A DNA stretch of 64,000 bases from Eumeta japonica (GCA_005406025.1 BGZK01001335.1:62001-126000); one strand, 5' to 3'; counted from the first letter of the stretch, positions 22,325 through 35,811 are shown. The notes: generated from the letters alone by a model not told the origin. Program-made: numbers and translations.

Positions 22325-22382
22325 TAACGTTATATAAACTTTATAACGTTATATAAACTTTTTATTATACAATAAAAAGTTA
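22325..22382. repeat. 19-bp tandem duplication next to a hairpin
   Basis: TAACGTTATATAAACTT occurs at 22325 and again at 22344. It is followed by AACTTTTTATT-ATAC-AATAAAAAGTT, an 11-bp inverted repeat. Confidence 0.6.
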
Positions 22383-23445
22383 TTATATAAATTTGTTTAT
22401 TTGGAATTACTCAAAAGAAAGTCATTAAATCCATAAATAATTTTAGAAGCATTTTTTGTCGTACATACATCTCAAAAGTTGACTTTTGAGAATTTTTTCG
22501 CAATTTAAATAATAAAAAAATCACAGATTTCGTGCAATATGTGAACGTCAAAAGACATGCTATTGTACTTACCTATTATTTTCATATCCTTTCAAAAAAT
22601 TATATTGCGAAAATACTGTAAAAATACATAATTTATTTTTTTTTAATATTTTTTTACAATTAAAATCGTAAAGATATCAAAACCAATAATTTTATACCAC
22701 ATGAAAATTTAAATATCAAATTATTGTCAAAACATTTCTTTATAACAGTAGAGGCACAGGCAGCCGAAATGCCGCGAAGACATTCTCATGAAACCCGATA
22801 TGTTCTTTCACTATGCCTGATACCTTTGAAACTCATCGAAATTTTCCGAAACGATTAAAAATAGCCTTTAATATTGGAACTCTTTTATCAGGATCACCCT
22901 AAATTTCGAGTTTGCTTAATATATTTTTTTTGTTCTATTGCCCTTATAAATCTATACATTTAGACATTCTGTCCATCCCTGCAATTCGTTGCGGTATACT
23001 GTTAAAAGCGTCGTCTCGATTATAATTAGAGCGTGTGTTCTATCAGAAACTGTACAATCGGTGTGCAGATCCTCGATAACTACCCTTTTGTTGTTGTTAG
23101 ATTTATCTGCCTTAGTAGTTAACAAAGTTTTCCCGCTGTTCCCTGCCGGAGCGTCGACTTATTTATACGTTTGCTGTTGCCCGGGCGTTATTCGCATCGA
23201 GGTCCTGCGAGCATCGATCTCGGTCTCGTGCTCACAAAGGCGAGGAGGCAACGAAACATCTGTACCAATAAGAATTTTCGCCTTCTCCACTATAACCGAT
23301 TGCGTGTCTCTGCACGAGAGCTATTCTAGTGTGCCTGATATTATTCGAGATAAAAATGAAGTATCGCGGAACATTTATGTATATAATGTAGTTTCCGATA
23401 TATAATGAATTTCTTCGTTTATTATTAATTTTGAGCGGTCTATCT

Positions 23446-23540
23446 TTTAGTCATGGTCTCGACGCCGGTCGCGCTCTCAATAGCGATCCCGGTCCCGCTT
23501 TCAAGTCAGGCGTCGATCCTATTCATTATCCCGATTATTT
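23446..23540. repeat. Dispersed degenerate minisatellite copy
   Basis: Contains TCATGGTCTCGACGCCGGTC, GCGATCCCGGTCCCGCTTTC and GGCGTCGATCC, the pyrimidine-strand form of the GATCGG-type tract seen elsewhere in the window. Confidence 0.55.
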
Positions 23541-23670
23541 ATTATATATTTCTACATCCCACAATATAATGTAAGTATTGAATATCGAATTATAAAACTG
23601 AATTAATTTATGTAGCGAAAACTAGTGATATTAATATTTATCATATACATAGCAATAGGTTAGAAGATAA

Positions 23671-23691
23671 ACACACGCACGCACGCACGCA
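23671..23691. repeat. (ACGC)n microsatellite
   Basis: About four perfect CGCA units within ACACACGCACGCACGCACGC. Confidence 0.8.
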
Positions 23692-26691
23692 TACTCAAAG
23701 ATAAAATTTGTTGTACATGGCCATGGCTGCAGAGCGTCAGCTCTATATTATATCTTCCTATACGATATTCTAAAATTGTTAGTACTGATATTTTAGGTTA
23801 CCCATCGCAACCAAACGCATACTAAATCTGGCCAGATAACATAACTCTATACCGAATAAATAATTATGATGAGGGCCAGCAGTTGAAAGCTATAAACTCA
23901 CAAATGGATGAACACACGGATAGAGAACCGTTTTGTTTTATGTTGTAGAATTTGCATGAGACTATAGTAGTCAATCATTAATTACGACAACACTTAAATC
24001 ACTGTTTGATGAACCGTCTTAGATATAGTAAAATACTTACCATTTATTTAGTTTGTACAGTTGATTTTCAATTTTAGTCGTGTCAGGCCTATATAAATTC
24101 AGTTCTGAGGCATAAATTTTCACAGTTTTATCATTTCAGATTAAATCATAAGCTCTCTGCACCGGTTCAGTGTTAATTACTGAATTAGCAAAAAATTCGC
24201 TGTCATGGTCACGACCGTCGGTCATGGTTCCCATCCAGTAACAACAACGTACTGTGATCTAGGAATGAGAATCCTTTATTCTTAAATTAAATTTTTTTGG
24301 TAAATTCACTCACGATAGAGGAGCAAACATGTTGATCAGTTGACTAACATTGAAATGCAGCTCATGCGCTTAGTATTGTTTCAGCCAATGAACGTGCATT
24401 GCTGAAAAGAATCTTCCCTTTATATTTCCAAGATGTACGGTCCTGAACCACAAGTAACGAATAGCAGTTAGCAGGTGAGCAGGTCTTTAATCCGCCCGGC
24501 AGTAGGCCGTGTTACGCTGCGACGTCCAGTTCGCGGTCGCCACGGGAGAACCTTTCTTCCCCATCAGTTATATAATTATATAACACTTTCGAACAAAAAT
24601 AGTTTCAAAATATTTTGCCTGTCAACATTCTCCTTTTCTAAAAAGGATTAACATTTTTTAGAAAATAATTTAATGACATGTCTGCAAGTTTATTACTACT
24701 CTTTGCATAAACGACAAGAAAATAAAAGCAAATATCGCGTAACTCGAGAATACACCTCTAAATTTTGTAAAGCGTATTGCACAAGGAAATAGAAGCAAAG
24801 ACTAGTTGGATTTATGACTGTGCGTGAATGTCGCTGGAGGGGAACTCCAAAATTACTAGGAAATAGTAGGCGGGGCCGGAGTGGGACACTACACACTACT
24901 CACTACAGCGGCACGTCGTTTGGAGTGTCCTTGCTCGTTCTCAATATAATCTGCCTTGGAAATGCGAACAAACTTCAACACTCCGGTACGCGAGGTAGAA
25001 TACGTTTATGTTTTGATTTTTCATAGCCAGATTTTCCTTTTTGTTTTTCATACTGTTTACTTTTTTTACAGACAGTAAGTCATTTATTGTTGAATAAGAT
25101 AAATTTTTTTAGCACTGTAATAAACAATTTTCATAGTTTAATTTTTGAAATTTGAAAATAACATACACATTTTTAATTTTTATTCTATGTTCGTCGGTCT
25201 ATGTGTTTCGGACAATAGCCAAAAAGTTTGTTATTTTTATTATAGTATTTAGCACTTGAGAACCTTAGAACCAATTTGGCAATTTTATTTATATAAATGT
25301 CTGTAATAGTACAAATAAAGTGGTTAGGGAAAGAAAAATTGGAAAAGTTACCGGGAAAATTTGAAAATTCGAGAAAAAGTGAAAGTGGTTTTTTCCGAGG
25401 AATCTTGGTGTGAACTCATGACCATAACACAAAATTCTTAAGATTGATATACGTATTTTATCTTCGTTTTGCTTGTTAAGGTATTGAAAAACTATAAGAA
25501 AAAAAATTTGATACAATTAGTATTACAAAATTGGGTACAATAGATTTCCCCCGGCTTCGTCTATTTTGGAATTGTAACTGACAACGAAATAAAAATTGAT
25601 AGGGCGGTGGGGAGTAGTTTAGAATTGGATCAGAATCGGCATCACTAAAAGAGTGAAATAGAACATGAATGATAATTGTGTAGAATATTTGTGAGGGGCA
25701 AAAAGTTTTGTTGAGATTTTGTGAAAATCTAGATTATTGTTATAGTTATATCACGGCAAACTGATTGATATAACTGAAGACAAATTTTTGTATGATTTTT
25801 TTGTTCAAATTGATGCTAATTACTATTTTTCTTTACAAAGATTAGGCATACTACCTTGTTTATTTATTGTCGCGGTGAAGTTACAAAGTGAGGTATCTTC
25901 TTATATTTTGTAATAGGTATATTAACCAATCTTCTTTTGATAGCTAACGATCTGAAAAATTTAAGGGTGTAAAAAAGTGGGAAAATGAAATAAAAGTTTT
26001 TTTGGAAACTTCTTTATATTAGTTAGAAATGGGGGAGGATGTAGTCGTGAAAATTAAGTACACCATATTGATTTAGTACAGACTGGAGGCTACTAAAAAC
26101 GCAACCGTTATTATCAATGCATGATAACGTTTGGGTCAGTTTGTAACGGAATAAAATATAAAATTAAATATAAACATTTATAAGCCCTAATACAATAATG
26201 AATAATAACGTGCCACGTTTTTTATTTAAACTGAAGCATCCTGTTCATCTATAGCATGTCAAACTAGTAGCATAGATATATACAACAGTATTTATTTACC
26301 CAAGCGCGTTAAGATGTAAAGCTAATAAACGCCGAATTAACAACATTGCAATTAAAATTTGAAAATTCATAAAGCGGTTTGGTACGCGTAAAGGGTTCGT
26401 GCCAAATAGACCCAAAACGCATAAACGGCTTCTGAATAAAGGCGCGTGGACCTTGGGGTTAGAACTACTTCCGCTTTTACGACGGCCGCGGCGGCCTATA
26501 ATACTGCAAGCGTTATTTTCTTGTCCTACCACAGGTTTACCCACAATTAGCTATAAGGTTTAAGTCTAATGCTCAATTCATGATCTGGATATCTATCTAA
26601 ATGATTCCTGTTTAAAGTGCTTTTGTATTCATTCAATTGAAATTGTAAATTGAAAGGTCTTCATACCTTGTGTTTTACAACACTACATAGG

Positions 26692-26815
26692 GTTACACCA
26701 AAAGTAAAAACGTACTTCGCAAACGTACTCCGTAAGATTTGACAGATCGTCCATACATTATCTGTGAAATGTTACGGATTACCTTCGAGAATTACGTTTT
26801 TACTTTTACTGCAAC
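26692..26815. mobile_element. Short MITE with 44-bp terminal inverted repeats
   Basis: The left end (26692-26735, starting GTTACACCAAAAGTAAAAAC) and the reverse complement of the right end (26772-26815, starting GTTGCAGTAAAAGTAAAAAC) agree at 36 of 44 positions. The total length is 124 bp with a 36-bp centre and no coding capacity. A target duplication is not evident, so the superfamily is open. Confidence 0.7.
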
Positions 26816-28123
26816 TTGCTGTTAGATTATTTGTTTTTATAATTCATAATGTTTTTCTGCAGAGTTTACTTGTAAAATTGGGTATTAGATATTAGTCCTC
26901 ACGTTCACCTGACGCATGTTGGGTATTTCAGGTGCCTCTGAAGATTCTGGTTATCTGAACTGAGGGAGACAGATATTCTCACGATATAGTTTTTAATCTT
27001 TTAAAGTCAATAATAAATTCTGACAACTCCCCACTGTGGATGAGCGATTGTTAACGACAGACAGCCGAAGGTGATCTTGAAGGCACTAAACAAATGGTAT
27101 ATATTGACATATGTTAAAATTTATTCACTGCTTTGCTCGTTGTCGCTGACCAAACCCATAATACCTTTTAATAAGAAAGTGACATTCTGAATATCAACGC
27201 TCGCACAAAGTATAACATGGCCTCTATCGCTCGCTGCGCCGGCAGCGCAAGTGCCAGGAGGCTGTGATATGTGCCATAGTGCATGAACGAGCAGCTATTA
27301 CAATACGCAATACGCTCGTTTCTTTGAAACCGATTAAATAAAAAAAAAATTTAGAAAGAAAATGTCAAAATTATAAGTTTATGAAATAGAACTTTTCCTT
27401 TGTAAATGTGAATAAGTTTAATTATGGCAACTACTTCATACAAACCATATATTTTTCTTTTGACGGTATTGTAATAAAACAAAAATGAAATAGCATTAGA
27501 ACGTCATATTACAACTAATACAGAAAATATTCGGCGAAATTTCATCCCATTGTGGCGAGGCGCTGAACTAACTTTCGCAGCTCGCGCCCGTAAGTCCCGA
27601 GCCGCCGCCAAGAAAACGTCAGCAGCCTCATAAATCTGGAAGCGGTATGCGAGCTACTTCTACCTGAGCAATTTTGCTTGCATAATTTTGTGAAAAATTT
27701 AGTGTAACAATTTAGTACACTAGCTGAAGTTTTTGAACAAATATTTAGGTTGACAATTTATTTGACTGAATGAGAATTTTACAAAAAAAAAAATAGAAGT
27801 CTCAAAAAATTGAACAGTAAAAAATTGCAGTAAGATTAAATTTCATGCATAACGAAAATAAAATCGATTATATATATTAACTACATGCAATTTTATAACG
27901 TAACTATGTATTTCTGTACATAGGATGGAAGGGTTACCCTCAGTTGGCGAGGGCCCTTGCGCGGGCGGCGTTCTTTCCGGCGTCTAAGAGCGCATGATCG
28001 AAATGGTCTAGTGGGTATCACAATACTATCACATCCGCTGATGACAGTTTATAAGATTTTATTGTGTAATCTCGCACGAATTACCTTTCACACGACTGCC
28101 CAAAAAACGAGTGTAATGTTTTT

Positions 28124-28183
28124 AGGGTTAATGTTAAATACATTAACCCTGAAAATATTGTACTCAGGTTTCAGGGTTAATGT
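28124..28183. repeat. AGGGTTAATGT inverted repeat plus third copy
   Basis: AGGGTTAATGT at 28124-28134 pairs with ACATTAACCCT at 28140-28150 across five bases. A third copy of the same word in direct orientation ends near 28183. Confidence 0.6.
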
Positions 28184-28506
28184 TTATGTATGAGTCTCTT
28201 TACTCTACCGTAATTTTTAAATGTCTAAACCGATTTGGCTGTATGAATTATTGTTAGAATCCTTATATCATCCCGAGTAACACTGGCTATAAATTGAAAA
28301 AAAAATCAGTATGGAGGCAGAATGGCTCCTGGCTATTAATAATTTAGTCATTGTAATTTACTAAACAAAATAAAACTTCATAATATTTGAAATATTCTAT
28401 AAAAAATTATCTCCTGTATTGAAAATTAATTTTTGCTCCATTAGTTTCAAATATGCATTTAAAATATAAATGGTAATGATCAATTAGCACCTTTTAAAGA
28501 TAAACA

Positions 28507-28620
28507 TGTGTGCGTGTGTGCGTAAATGCATGCATGTATGCGTGCATTAATGTGTAATGAACACGAATTTGACTAGTCAATTACATCACATTATAATTAT
28601 ATATATATATATATATAATA
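28507..28620. repeat. TG-rich and (AT)n microsatellites
   Basis: GTGTGCGTGTGTGCG with ATGCATGCATGTATGCGTGC at 28507-28550, and an (AT)n tract at about 28594-28617. Confidence 0.75.
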
Positions 28621-29057
28621 ATGAATGACATAAATTCATATAGTTCATATGCAATTCAATATAATTATATTTACCCGGGTTATTAGCTATCGCACTGAAA
28701 TTATATTTAACCAAACTAACTTCATACTTATCAAAATATTTTTTCTATGTATAGGGAAATCCTAAGGCTTAATCATATTGAATTATTTAAGCCGCGGAGG
28801 AGACAGCGCTATGAACATTTGATTTTAATACGATATAGTGTGTGTGACATTCCTCTAGAAATTGAGTCTAAACTCTAAACCATACAAGAACAATACACTT
28901 GGGGGATATTGTAAAAACGACTGCGTACGTCATAACGCTAAATGAATTCTTTTAATTTATTTTACAAAATTAAAAAAAACTAATATACCGCAATTGTAAA
29001 ACAAAGTTCTTCTTTTACTTTGTAATTTTTTAGCTTATAATGTTTTGCAGTCGTTAT

Positions 29058-29215
29058 AACTGGTCCGAAATTGGAAAAGAAAGAAGACCAGGATGGAATC
29101 AACCCAGAATGGACATTGGAATTGCGAAGGAGACCAAAATTAAGACAAAAAGTCGATTCGAAACGAAAAATCGAAAACAGAAACAGGAATATGATCGTGA
29201 TAAATAAAGCTCTCT
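29058..29215. repeat. Dispersed degenerate minisatellite copy
   Basis: Purine-rich irregular units such as GGTCCGAAATTGG, GAATGGACATTGG, AAAGTCGATTCG and AAAAATCGAAAACAG. Confidence 0.45.
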
Positions 29216-29290
29216 CGACGTAAAGGGTTAAGGCATTCATACCCACGCGACAAGAACAGCGGGCTAAGATCTATTTATTATTTTGTATAT

Positions 29291-29330
29291 TGAAATCTTC
29301 ACAAGATTAACAAGATTAGTGAAGATTTCA
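29291..29330. repeat. 12-bp inverted repeat
   Basis: TGAAATCTTCAC and GTGAAGATTTCA flank a 16-base loop made of two AAGATTA repeats. Confidence 0.6.
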
Positions 29331-30595
29331 CATAATTACAGATAGTGCAAATCGAGTAGTTAACCTTCTCTTTTGGTTATTTGATATTCTATATTTACAC
29401 AGATTTATGGTAGCCTTGAAATACTATCTGATACGTAATCAGGTCAAGCCCTATCGAAAAATGGGACCGTATAGCGACACTTTCTCGACGATGAAAGCCT
29501 GATGAAGATCGAAACATACCGTATTAACCGACACGTTGAAATGCTGGACGAAAGTGTTTGAATCTGTGAAAACATAGTAAGTCTACTTTTCGTTCCACCC
29601 TTACTTTACATTACTTCATATTGATATGACGTGACAAACGAACTCCAAAAACAATAGGCATGAAGCATTCCACAGACAAGCTTCTGACCTTTTTCTATCC
29701 TCTAGGAAAATATGAAAGAAATCACCGAATATGGAATAAAACAGCACACGGTAAAATGATCCAAGTGTACGTTAGTCGAAGCTCCAGTGATATATGTCTA
29801 GCATAACCTAACTCAACGAATATTTGACCTGTTCTAAGATTTGTTTCATGAGTTGTGATTCACTGCAAATTCAGAATATGTTCTTTGCCTCGGTGGAATA
29901 CCGCGCGCCCCGCCGTATATCGCAGCACTATGCAGTCTGTGACAACTCCATTATAATGTAATTTTGTTACCGTTGACTTTGAATTTTAATGTCTTGTAGC
30001 TTCTGCAATAATAATCTCACTACTACGACTATAAGACGTGATATTCATGAGAATTTTAATTTCGATCACGTTTTTAATTTATCGTTATCATGTAAATACA
30101 TTCTGTTAATAATATCCATTTATAAAATTGAATACTTAAAACTGAATTTACTGTTGTAATGTACTGACCGACAATATTGCTAAGATCAAAGAGATTATAC
30201 ATATTCTAAAAAAAGGGATCGCTAGCTTCATAAACGAAAATGACTTTATTTTCGAAGGCAGAGAGTTACAGAAATATGAAATAAAAAAAAATTAAAACTC
30301 CATAATTTTAACACAGGTTAAATATCAGTAAAGCTTAATCATTATTGATAATTTCAATAAAGCGTATCTTAATACTTATATAACTTTATTCCAAAATATT
30401 TCTGGCACTTTTTTCTAATAAAACTTTTAAACACACATGTAACGTTTACGAAATATGCATTACATAGTAGTCTTAATGAAGTAAAATTTTAGAATTATGA
30501 CTAATCAGCATGACATTACAGTACTTTTTCTAATCTATTTTCTATAGATTTATTTCTATAGAAAATTAATTCTATGATTCTTAATTCTATAGATT

Positions 30596-30626
30596 AGATC
30601 TAATTCTATTCAATGGAATTAGATCT
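30596..30626. repeat. 11-bp inverted repeat at the start of Penelope copy 2
   Basis: AGATCTAATTC and GAATTAGATCT around a 9-base loop, inside a larger tract of TTCTATAGA-type words. Confidence 0.55.
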
Positions 30627-31945
30627 GTTTCAAAATCATATTAGTAGTATACACCCCAAAATCCAATTTAAACTAGAGGAAAAACAAACAATTCTAGATT
30701 TTTTTTAGATTTGACCTTAAGTAGAAAAAATAAGAGAAATGAATTTAAAATATATAGAAAACCCATTTGCACAGATACTACAATACCCATTTCTTCTTGT
30801 CATCCATGGCAACACAAATTGGCGGCTTATAAATCAATCGGTTATTCACCATACCCCTTAACAATCATAATTTCTCATTAGAATTAAATACCATTTACAG
30901 TATAACATTGGCAAACGGATATAGGAAAAAATGTATTGATAGACTTATTAATAAAACAAAAAAGTATTATAAAAAACAGTATCTATCCAACACAATCAAG
31001 AGGCCAAAAGAAATATATAGCTAGTTTGACATATTTTGGTACAATTTCGGAGAAAATTTCAAAATTATTAAAAAAAACGTAATATTTGTACGGTCTTTAA
31101 AACAAACAACAATTTGAAAACTTTATGTAACAATAAAGATAAATTACACAATAATAAAAAATCTGGAATTTATAAATTAACTTGTGATGACTGTTAATCG
31201 ATATATATAGAACAAACCGGACGTTGTTTTAAAAAAAGACACAAAGAACATATTTCGGCCTTTAGAAATAATAAATCAGACAGATTCCATTTTGTTATAC
31301 ATTTAATAGAAACTGGTCATAAGCTTAATAACGATCACAATTTTGATCGTTTTGCATGTGTGTGAGAAGGGGTTACGTTTAAATGTTTTGGAATCCTTGG
31401 AAAAATTAAAACATAAAGATAATAATAATATGATCAATGATAAAATTGACGTTTATAAATCGCCATTATTGGACGCTTGCCTACAACTATTTGGGTAATG
31501 TTGTTGATGGTTTGTCTATGACATTTGACAGACATGTTTATTGGTGGTGGTCTGTGGTTGCTGGTAAGGATGCTGTCGTCGTTCTTTGACCATTGCATGA
31601 CAGCGGTTCACTTGACGAGGTTGCGTCGGTTGTTTTTAACACTCCTTACACCTTGGTGGATGCGACTGTCGGCAATTGTCTGAGGATGTGCCTGGTTGGC
31701 ATGAAACGTACGTATAATTAACAATTTAATGATTAGCGGACTAAGATAATTATAGAAATAAATAACACTTGCTTAGGTGTTCAATGTCTGTCAATCCTCT
31801 GGAATCAATATTCAATCTTTTGGATAGAGATTGGTAGTGGAGAGGCAGATTCGAGGGTCAGCGGTGGGTTGCATGCTGTGTGTTAATGCATGTTGCGGGC
31901 AAGCGTCTACTATGGATTTCCGCGAATTAACACCTCACACAATAC
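30610..31945 (+). mobile_element. Penelope-like element, 5'-truncated (copy 2)
   Basis: More of the polyprotein is left than in the copy at 11012-12361. The end of the reverse transcriptase is visible as FQNHISSIHPKIQFKLEE near 30628, FLDLTLSRKNKRNEFKIYRK near 30697, then PICTDTTIP and HPWQHKLAAYKSIGYSPYPL near 30763-30860. Then follow NGYRKKCIDRLINKTKK, TYFGTISEKISKLLKK and the GIY-YIG domain from about 31117. About 84 bases at the start of the GIY-YIG region are identical or nearly so to copy 1. Several frameshifts and a stop in the YIG part (CDDC followed by TAA) show it is inactive. The 3' tail is the same sequence as the arms of copy 1 and ends GCGAATTAACACCTCACAC near 31940. Confidence 0.88.
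31118..31480 (+). pseudogene. GIY-YIG domain remnant, Penelope copy 2
   Basis: Starts LKTLCNNKDKLHNNKKSGIY, with the YIG half changed to YIEQTGR and a stop codon just before it. RHKEHISAFRN and FHFVIHLIETGHKLNND follow before a frameshift near 31340. It ends in the same SPLLDACL as copy 1, with a different frame in between. Confidence 0.8.
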
Positions 31946-34578
31946 AATATTACAGTACTATTTAAAAAGGTAAAAAATATATTATTTTTTGAATAGGAGT
32001 AGAATATTATCTGCTCGTTTAACAAAATTAAACCAACGGCAACAAAACAATTCGACTAGTAATCGAAAAACGTATTTTTAAGATACGCAATATAATTTAA
32101 AATAAAATGATTTTTAAATGTTACGACAAATGTCGTCGGACAACCTTTTAATGGGTTTCAGCCCCACACTCCTCACAAGTATTTTTACCCCCTTTTCGTA
32201 GCAAGAGGGAAAATAAAAAAAAATGAGGTATAAAGTTCGTTGTCACAGCTTGGCGAAAAAACTTATTCTTGTAAGGAAACTCGTTCAGCTGCACACGACG
32301 GTGTCTGCGTAGTTAAAGATCCACATCCAATTTCACGAATAACATGGCTATTGGACGTCTACTAAGTAATTAAATTAAAAAAATAAAACCAATGGAGGGT
32401 TTATCTTTTTTATTTTATGAATTTGAAATGTATACATTAAAAGTCTCACAGTATGTATTTACTCATTCCTTAAAAATTATAGTCAAAAGATGATTTTTAT
32501 TACTTACATATTTTTGTTTAAATGATATTGGCACCATAAATCAGATCATTATTTTCATGATTTGGCAAATTCACAAATGGTGTATAAAATTTCACAACCA
32601 ACGTAGTAGAACAGAATCGAGAAAAACGTGAAACAATTTAATTGGTGATTATACAATTAATTCGTTGAACCTGTGTTAGCAACGTAGTTAATAATTTTGG
32701 GTGTGAAATTAATTACTGTATGTATTTATTTATAAAATATAAACTCATTTCAATGAAAGGTCTTTTGTTTACTTTATTCGCTTTAACGCTCTTTTAGTGC
32801 AAGGGTTCCTAGAGCAAAGTAATTTCGTATTATTCGTTACTTACTCAGTTACGTTTTACGATGCTCTGAGGGAAAATTCTGGTGCAACGCTAAAAGAAAC
32901 AGATACCAAGCATAAAAAAAACTTTGTTTCTTTCGTTTTATGACTTTGGTTTAAGACAAGAACTTTGTGTTGTTTTTATTTCATGTTTATATATCCACAT
33001 GTAAGCGATATACTAATATAAAAAGTAGGTTTTATAAAATGCTTTTTAACGTTGCCGCATTTATTGCTGAAATATATTTGTAAATAAATTAAGTGACATG
33101 ATTACTTATTTTGCTACTAATTCGTATATTTGCTTTTAGAGTAGCGTCGTAATCAAGAATTGACTTCGAGAATGTTGAGCTCTTGACCATAAACAATAAG
33201 TAATAACTAGTAGTAGTGGTAAATTTTTATAAAAAAATCTGATAGTTAAGGCATTTTGAGGAGACTTAAATCGCAAAAATCATTCCTGCCTGCGGCCCTG
33301 TTCTAGTTTATCTTAAAGTTATAACTTATTCAAAGAAATCTATCTCAATTTTTGGCTGATTTTTATTTAGCTAGTATCTTTTTGTGAAGATTTTTATAGT
33401 GACTAAGCACCTGATTACGTATATTGTGGTTTACTGCACCGCGAAGGTCTATACGAACTTAGTTTATTTTATTATGATAGATTTGTCTTTTATCTTGTAA
33501 AAACATGACTTCAAAACTATCATTTTTCCAATGAACATACGTCCGCAAAGAAAATATTCATTATTTGTTCAACTTCCTACCTGCAATTATTATTCTTATA
33601 TTTTATTTCGATTATTGTATAATTGTTCGTCTGTGTATGCGCATATCAGACTAGAATAATTTTTTGATTACATGAGTTGTTTCGACACTACAGCGGTGTG
33701 ATATGCGATAAACATACTGAATTAAGAAAAACAAAGAGTTGCAGCACGGCACCCGACGCGATCTCATGAATGACAGAGATAAGACTAAATTTGAAGAGTT
33801 ATGCCGAATTGAGAAGTGAAGAGTTATGTCGAAATCACCTTTATCATAATTACGGTATTACTCATTCACTTCATTATAAGGGATCAAAGTCGTATGATTT
33901 TATGTAAAAATCTTTTGTTTGTTTCTTGGTTTCTATTTGATTTTAGTTATATTTCATCGTTGTTTATTCTGTTACTCTTACGGAAATTAATAAAATTGAC
34001 TCGGTATTTATTATGTGGGTATTTACGGTATTTATGTGGTTTAGTGTGGACATCAATGTTGATTCTTGGGATGAATAGTCAAAATCTCTTTTGTTAATAA
34101 AAGTATCATTATCCTGCATGAATAGTTTTCAATAATGGATAACTCACTTGTTGATAAGGATTAAATTGGGTGGACTTTTCACATCAAAGTAATACATGTA
34201 CAACAACTTTTTCGCCCAATGCTTAAAAACGATGATGAAAATTAAAATTGTACTAAATCGTTTCTAAGCAATTGCTAAAAATCCACGTTCCTGATTTTGT
34301 ACGATAACACATTTATGCACACTGATGCAGTAACTGAACGAACTATGAGCAAAAACATCTTGGTAAAAATTAACCAACTACCCTACTTTGTAGGGTTGTC
34401 AACTTTCATTAGAAGAAATAGAGTATTCTGAGTTCTATAACGAGTACCCACTTATAAAAAGAGTACTATTTATTCAAAATTTAAAAAAAGTATTGTTTGA
34501 TACTTTTTACAGCGTATAATAACACGGCAAAAAATAAGAGGATTTTAGCTACTATATTAGTGCTATAGATTCTATAAT
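31946..34578. other. Intergenic; no gene recognised
   Basis: AT-rich. The open frame at 33816-34097 gives a hydrophobic low-complexity translation with no recognisable family. No repeat was named. Confidence 0.5.
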
Positions 34579-34624
34579 CTATTATCATGTAGGCGTACTC
34601 TATAGTACGCCTACATGATAATAG
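34579..34624. repeat. Perfect palindrome, 21-bp arms, 4-nt centre
   Basis: CTATTATCATGTAGGCGTACT, centre CTAT, then the exact reverse complement. It lies among several GAGTAC/GTACTC words. Confidence 0.85.
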
Positions 34625-35383
34625 AGTACAATACTCTATTTTAGAGTACGGTTATCAACCCTACCTACAGCCTACATTGATCAACCTGAGATTATTTCCT
34701 GTTTAGACTTTTGAAGAAAGATTTAAAATCGTTGTCTCTTTGGACAACGATATAACGATCTGCAAACCTCTTATCTTCTAGTAGAGACAATAAGATGACG
34801 AGCCAGTAAACAAGCATGTTGATAATAAAGCGAGAGTATCCTTTTCCTCTAGCCTGAGGCCTCTTTATGAAAAATTTAATAAGTGGATTACCGTCTCAGA
34901 GTACATTGAAAAATAATAAAGTGTCCATACTTATCTGTTCTTTCATAATCAAGTCTATTTCTTATAATTTTTCTCTTGTATTAAAAAATATTAAAACTGA
35001 AATGCAACAGCAAGCAGATTGCTTCGCAGTGTCCGCATGCAGTTGGGCACAAAACTCCATTCAAGAAACTGGCAAGTAATTCGTAACGGGCATTTAGATA
35101 AAGTTCTCTTCAAATTTATTCTAATTTATTCAAAGTTCTCTTCAAAATTAATAGCACGACCATGTTTCCAATTAATCTTATTTTTATATGATACGATGAA
35201 CATTTCCAACATCTTTTTAGCTTGAGGGCGACAGCTCAGATATTTTTGTATCGTAATATTTTCGCTAATTAATTTTTATCATCGTAAATGGCAAACTTCA
35301 AAAGAAATAGTGCCATGACACAATTATACCAAGTTAAAAAACTCATCGTGCTGTGAATGAACTTGGAGCAGTACTCGAGAAAC

Positions 35384-35422
35384 GCCTCGAGCTACCTCAA
35401 GCTACTCGAGGTAGCTCGAGGC
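35384..35422. repeat. 15-bp inverted repeat with CTCGAG core
   Basis: GCCTCGAGCTACCTC and GAGGTAGCTCGAGGC around a 9-base loop that itself contains GCTACTC. Confidence 0.75.
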
Positions 35423-35811
35423 TATTTCATTACGTACGATATTTAATGTACATGTCATTCGTCCGGAATAATTAAATCCAGAATTGTTTGCGTCCGTAAC
35501 AGGCGTATTACCCGTCAGACCGCGGCGGTTTCAAGGAAAATTTAAATCGACTGAACATTAAATTTATAATTATTATCCTTATAATATTGTTTATGTTAAA
35601 TTATGTTTATTTTTTGTGTATATTCTTCAGTCACGTTGGAACAACTTGATGGACTGTAATCGAATTTCACAGATCGGTAATTTAGATCTTGAAATACGTC
35701 ATAGGATACAAAAAAAATTGGTTATTACTTACTGCAATATTAAAGGGTGAACTAACAATTGTAGGGTGAACTAACAACAAGGGTGAACGAACAAACGAAT
35801 GTGGCATTTTA

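Larger units (their letters stand above)
22383..26691. other. Intergenic; no gene recognised
   Basis: No product was recognised. It contains a minisatellite copy at 23446-23540, an (ACGC)n tract at 23671-23691 and another minisatellite-like spot at 25605-25650. The stretch at about 24280-24570 ends in a GC-rich block and might be an old LTR, but no partner was found. The 138-codon frame at 22989-23405 has no recognisable domain. Confidence 0.5.
26816..30594. other. Intergenic; no gene recognised
   Basis: Contains a GC-richer patch at about 27540-27660, an inverted repeat at 28124-28150, TG-rich and (AT)n microsatellites near 28507-28620, and a minisatellite copy at 29058-29215. No protein or RNA gene was recognised. 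Confidence 0.5.

Noticed and set aside
22989..23405. 138-codon open frame, among the longer ones
   Set aside because: Translation has no recognisable domain or codon character, runs into the minisatellite region and shows no splice context.
24280..24570. Possible solo LTR
   Set aside because: No TG...CA ends, target duplication or second copy could be shown.
28594..28620. Origin-like or regulatory AT tract
   Set aside because: A plain (AT)n microsatellite explains it.
33816..34097. Hydrophobic 93-residue translation that could be a membrane protein
   Set aside because: Low-complexity Leu/Ile/Phe/Tyr content is what AT-rich DNA gives by chance; no conserved motif seen.
34579..34624. Rho-independent terminator-like hairpins
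   Set aside because: The host is a eukaryote; the palindromes lack any transcription context and are treated as DNA inverted duplications.
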